Program-made: the position numbers and the translations under genes | Part shown: positions 21,655 to 23,555 of the stretch, piece after piece | Layout: the number at the start of each line of letters is the position of its first letter | Position numbering within the stretch: the first letter of the stretch is position 1 | Assembly (NCBI GenBank): GCA_023437365.1 | Contig: JAEZGK010000019.1 | Coordinates: 1-23,555, forward strand | DNA from: Bacillota bacterium | GTDB taxonomy: Bacteria > Bacillota > Clostridia > Lachnospirales > Lachnospiraceae | DNA length: 23,555 bases | Reading direction: 5' to 3' | Notes under the pieces: model-generated | What the model saw: the letters and a program-made list of their open reading frames with translations, nothing else | Told to the model about the DNA's origin: nothing | The model's database searches: none

Positions 21655-22524
21655 ATGGCCTTTGATTATGATTTAACCTATTATGATTTTAACCCGACTG
21701 TTTTCTATGTTTCGAAAGTCAAGATGGTAAATGAAGGGGTCTATCATGATCATGACTTTGCCGAGCTGGCATATATTTTATCAGGAAAAGGGAAGTATCT
21801 TATAGAGGGAAAAGAATATGATGTAGAAGCCGGTGATCTGCTGATCTGCAATCCAGGTGTAAAGCATACTCATATCATTACGAATCCGAAGGAACCAACC
21901 ATTGAATTCATCTCTGGTGTCACGGATTTTCATTTTAAGAATATGAGCCCCAATTCTATTGAATTACCAGACGGCAGTTGTATCCTTCATACGGCTGCAG
22001 AGTTAAAGCAGGAAATCTCTATGCACTGCTTTTCCATGCTTGCTGAGAAAGAAAGCAACCAGGTTGGCAGGTATTTTATGCTGAAGACCCATCTGATGCA
22101 AATGCTTTTATTAGTATTGCGTGAAATCGCGGAGGTCGAGAAGACCGAGCAGAAGGGTTGTAACTTTGAGTCCTATAATAAAAGTTATGCCGTCAATCGT
22201 ATCATTAACTATCTGAATGAAAATTACGAGCATAAGATATCTTTGGAACAGATTGCACATAATATGTATTTAAGCCCGGTCTATATTTCTAAAATATTTA
22301 AGGAAGAGACCGGTGAGTCACCCATAAACTATTTAATCAAGATTCGTCTGGAGAAGGCAAAGGATATTTTGCTGAACAGTGAAAGCGGCAGTATCAAAAG
22401 CATTGCAAATCAGGTAGGTTATGACGATGTTTACCACTTCAGCAAGTTATTTAAGAAATATTATGGCATCTCTCCTCTTTATTATAAGAAGAAAGCCATG
22501 CATATGACTGCAGCCAATGAGTAG
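21655..22524 (+). CDS. AraC-family transcriptional regulator with cupin domain
   Basis: A 289-residue regulator. The N-terminal AraC-type cupin (about 25-105) shows HDHDFAELAYILSGKGKYLIEGKEY and GDLLICNPGVKHTH, the usual sugar- or small-ligand pocket. The C-terminal 100 residues carry two helix-turn-helix motifs (ISLEQIAHNMYLSPVYISKIFKEETG and IKSIANQVGYDDVYHFSKLFKKYYGISP). Regulators of this layout in Lachnospiraceae often control carbohydrate genes, but no such gene is adjacent. The start is taken as ATG 21655, with GGAAGG 11 bases upstream. A GTG at 21628 with GAGG nine bases upstream is an alternative that would add nine residues. The nitroreductase gene follows after 20 bases, so the two form an operon. 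Confidence 0.92.
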   Translation: MAFDYDLTYYDFNPTVFYVSKVKMVNEGVYHDHDFAELAYILSGKGKYLIEGKEYDVEAGDLLICNPGVKHTHIITNPKEPTIEFISGVTDFHFKNMSPNSIELPDGSCILHTAAELKQEISMHCFSMLAEKESNQVGRYFMLKTHLMQMLLLVLREIAEVEKTEQKGCNFESYNKSYAVNRIINYLNENYEHKISLEQIAHNMYLSPVYISKIFKEETGESPINYLIKIRLEKAKDILLNSESGSIKSIANQVGYDDVYHFSKLFKKYYGISPLYYKKKAMHMTAANE

Positions 22525-22544
22525 GGAAGAAGGTTATCAATAAG

Positions 22545-23309
22545 ATGAATACATTTGAAGCTATATTTTCCAGAAAGAGTATCCATCATTTCAAACAGGA
22601 AAAGCTGGAATGGGAAGAAATTGCAGGACTTCTGGAATACGCAAATCAGCTGCCCATGCTGATCGATGGCATTGCCGTAGAATTTAAGCTGGTCAGCAAT
22701 ATCGAGGCAAAGCAGGGTTTCTATGGACCCTTCAACGTGAAAGCTCCTTATTATCTGTGTATCTCCTCCGAGACCAAAGAGGATTATATGCTGAACGCCG
22801 GCTATCTGATGCAGCAGATGAATCTGTATCTGACCACAAAGGGTTACGGTACCTGTTTCCTCGTGGCTTATCCCGGCAGCGGACTCAAAGCTACCATGAA
22901 ATATGAATATGTGGTTGCACTTGCCTTCGGTAAGACGAACTCTACTCTATACCGAGACAGTGGTAAGGCAAAGCGTCTGCCAGAAGAGGAAATCGTTGTA
23001 TATAAGGAGGAGGTCACTCCGGATATTAAGCAGGTGTTGTCTGCGGCGCGTCTTGCTCCGTCTGTACTGAACAGTCAGCCCTGGAGATTCGTGGTATATA
23101 AGAATCGCATCCATGTCTTCGCCAAGAAGAATTTATTCATAGCCAAAGCTCTGGACTATAACAAAATGATTGATATGGGTATCATGATGGCCAATCTTCT
23201 GCTTGCTGCCGAGGAGCTCTGGGTAGATGTTACCTTATCAAAATCCGAAGCACTGAAAATCAAAGCCTTCCAGAACAATGAATATGTCTGCACCATTACA
23301 ATTGCCTAA
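22545..23309 (+). CDS. Nitroreductase-family flavoprotein (TM1586-like)
   Basis: A 254-residue protein of the nitroreductase superfamily, which binds FMN and uses NAD(P)H. The N-terminal FSRKSIHHF (8-16) is a version of the usual RRSxRxF flavin-binding start. A second typical N-terminal-like motif, ARLAPSVLNSQPWRFVVY, appears only at about 168-185. The protein therefore looks like two half-domains in one chain, as in the putative TM nitroreductase family (TM1586-like, PF14512) in which a normally dimeric fold is built from one polypeptide. The substrate is unknown. The ATG at 22545 has AAGG 11 bases upstream. It is co-transcribed with the AraC regulator, which may control it. No terminator is visible before the tRNA. 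Confidence 0.83.
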   Translation: MNTFEAIFSRKSIHHFKQEKLEWEEIAGLLEYANQLPMLIDGIAVEFKLVSNIEAKQGFYGPFNVKAPYYLCISSETKEDYMLNAGYLMQQMNLYLTTKGYGTCFLVAYPGSGLKATMKYEYVVALAFGKTNSTLYRDSGKAKRLPEEEIVVYKEEVTPDIKQVLSAARLAPSVLNSQPWRFVVYKNRIHVFAKKNLFIAKALDYNKMIDMGIMMANLLLAAEELWVDVTLSKSEALKIKAFQNNEYVCTITIA

Positions 23310-23363
23310 ATTATGTGAATAATATGAATTATAAAAAGAATTCAATAATTATGCTCCGAGGTA

Positions 23364-23392
23364 TTGACATTCAAACCAATCTATAGTATATT
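23364..23392 (+). promoter_or_regulatory. Sigma-A promoter of tRNA-Gly
   Basis: TTGACA (23364-23369), 17-base spacer, TATATT (23387-23392). It gives a precursor with a 5' leader of about 38 bases, in which GTGCT and AGCAC can pair. Confidence 0.85.
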
Positions 23393-23436
23393 ATGTCATG
23401 TGCTCAAAGAACATCTGAAAGCACAAAGACATAAAT

Positions 23437-23508
23437 GCGCGAGTGGCTCAGTGGTGGAGTATCGCCTTGCCAAGGCGAGGGTCGCGGGTTCGAATCCCGT
23501 CTCGCGCT
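23437..23508 (+). tRNA. tRNA-Gly (anticodon GCC)
   Basis: The cloverleaf can be drawn completely. Acceptor GCGCGAG (23437-23443) pairs with CTCGCGC (23501-23507), with discriminator T at 23508. The anticodon stem TCGCC/GGCGA encloses the loop TTGCCAA, giving anticodon GCC for glycine codons GGC and GGU. The T arm is GCGGG-TTCGAAT-CCCGT. CCA is not encoded and must be added after transcription. It is a single tRNA gene with its own promoter and terminator. Confidence 0.97.
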
Positions 23509-23511
23509 GTC

Positions 23512-23555
23512 ATAAAGAAAAAAGGATATCCTGAAGGATATCCTTTTTTCTTTAT
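23512..23555 (+). terminator. Terminator of tRNA-Gly
   Basis: A perfect 20-bp stem (23512-23531 and 23536-23555) with a TGAA loop. The core is GGATATCC, with an A-run on the 5' side and TTTTTTC on the 3' side. It begins 4 bases past the tRNA and runs to the last base of the window. Its symmetry allows it to work in both directions. Confidence 0.93.

Overview
The window looks like chromosomal DNA from an anaerobic, probably spore-forming Firmicute of the Lachnospiraceae type (Clostridium cluster XIVa). The evidence is strong AGGAGG ribosome-binding sites throughout, a rubrerythrin, a YtvI-like sporulation permease, a DUF1540 protein, a short HacA-type LeuC/LeuD pair, and a serC-serA-DUF1015 arrangement. 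Genus and species cannot be fixed from the sequence alone. I see no prophage, insertion sequence, CRISPR array or defence island. Most of the window is housekeeping metabolism, and the points of interest are regulatory.

Layout. (1) 182-2412, minus: rubrerythrin with its own promoter and terminator, then a six-TM methyl-accepting chemotaxis protein lacking an extracellular sensor. (2) 2626-6356, minus: serine operon serC-serA-DUF1015 with a consensus sigma-A promoter, an operator-like palindrome and a terminator. (3) 6498-9888, minus: ilvD-ilvB for branched-chain amino acids, with a CodY-like box at the promoter. (4) 9889-10307: divergent control region holding two arrays of 11-bp-spaced TTTACA-type hexamers, i.e. 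PhoP-box-like. (5) 10308-13234, plus: Pit phosphate transporter, its DUF47/PhoU-like partner, then a YtvI-like permease with a hairpin-rich leader. (6) 13299-15318, minus: DUF1540 mini-protein, LysM-linker-helical protein, and a stand-alone AAA/ABC-type ATPase. (7) 15534-18556, minus: leuB-leuC-leuD, with a possible 19-codon reading frame between leuB and leuC. (8) 18738-19625, plus: LysR regulator divergent from leuB, with a LysR-type dyad near -65 of the predicted leuB start. (9) 19641-21345, minus: SH3-domain lipoprotein and MutY. (10) 21655-23309, plus: AraC regulator and a nitroreductase-family protein. (11) 23437-23508: tRNA-Gly(GCC) with promoter and a 20-bp-stem terminator that ends the window.

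How the genes fit together. IlvB, IlvD and LeuBCD supply core steps of valine, isoleucine and leucine synthesis. The acetolactate synthase small subunit (ilvN), ilvC, ilvE and leuA are not here. SerC and SerA make 3-phosphoserine from 3-phosphoglycerate, but no phosphoserine phosphatase is present. The third gene of that operon is the uncharacterised DUF1015 protein. The Pit-DUF47 pair handles phosphate uptake and is probably controlled by phosphate starvation through the upstream repeats. Several annotated starts were moved to internal ATG codons, or to a GTG, on the basis of Shine-Dalgarno placement. All promoter and operator calls are motif readings by eye.
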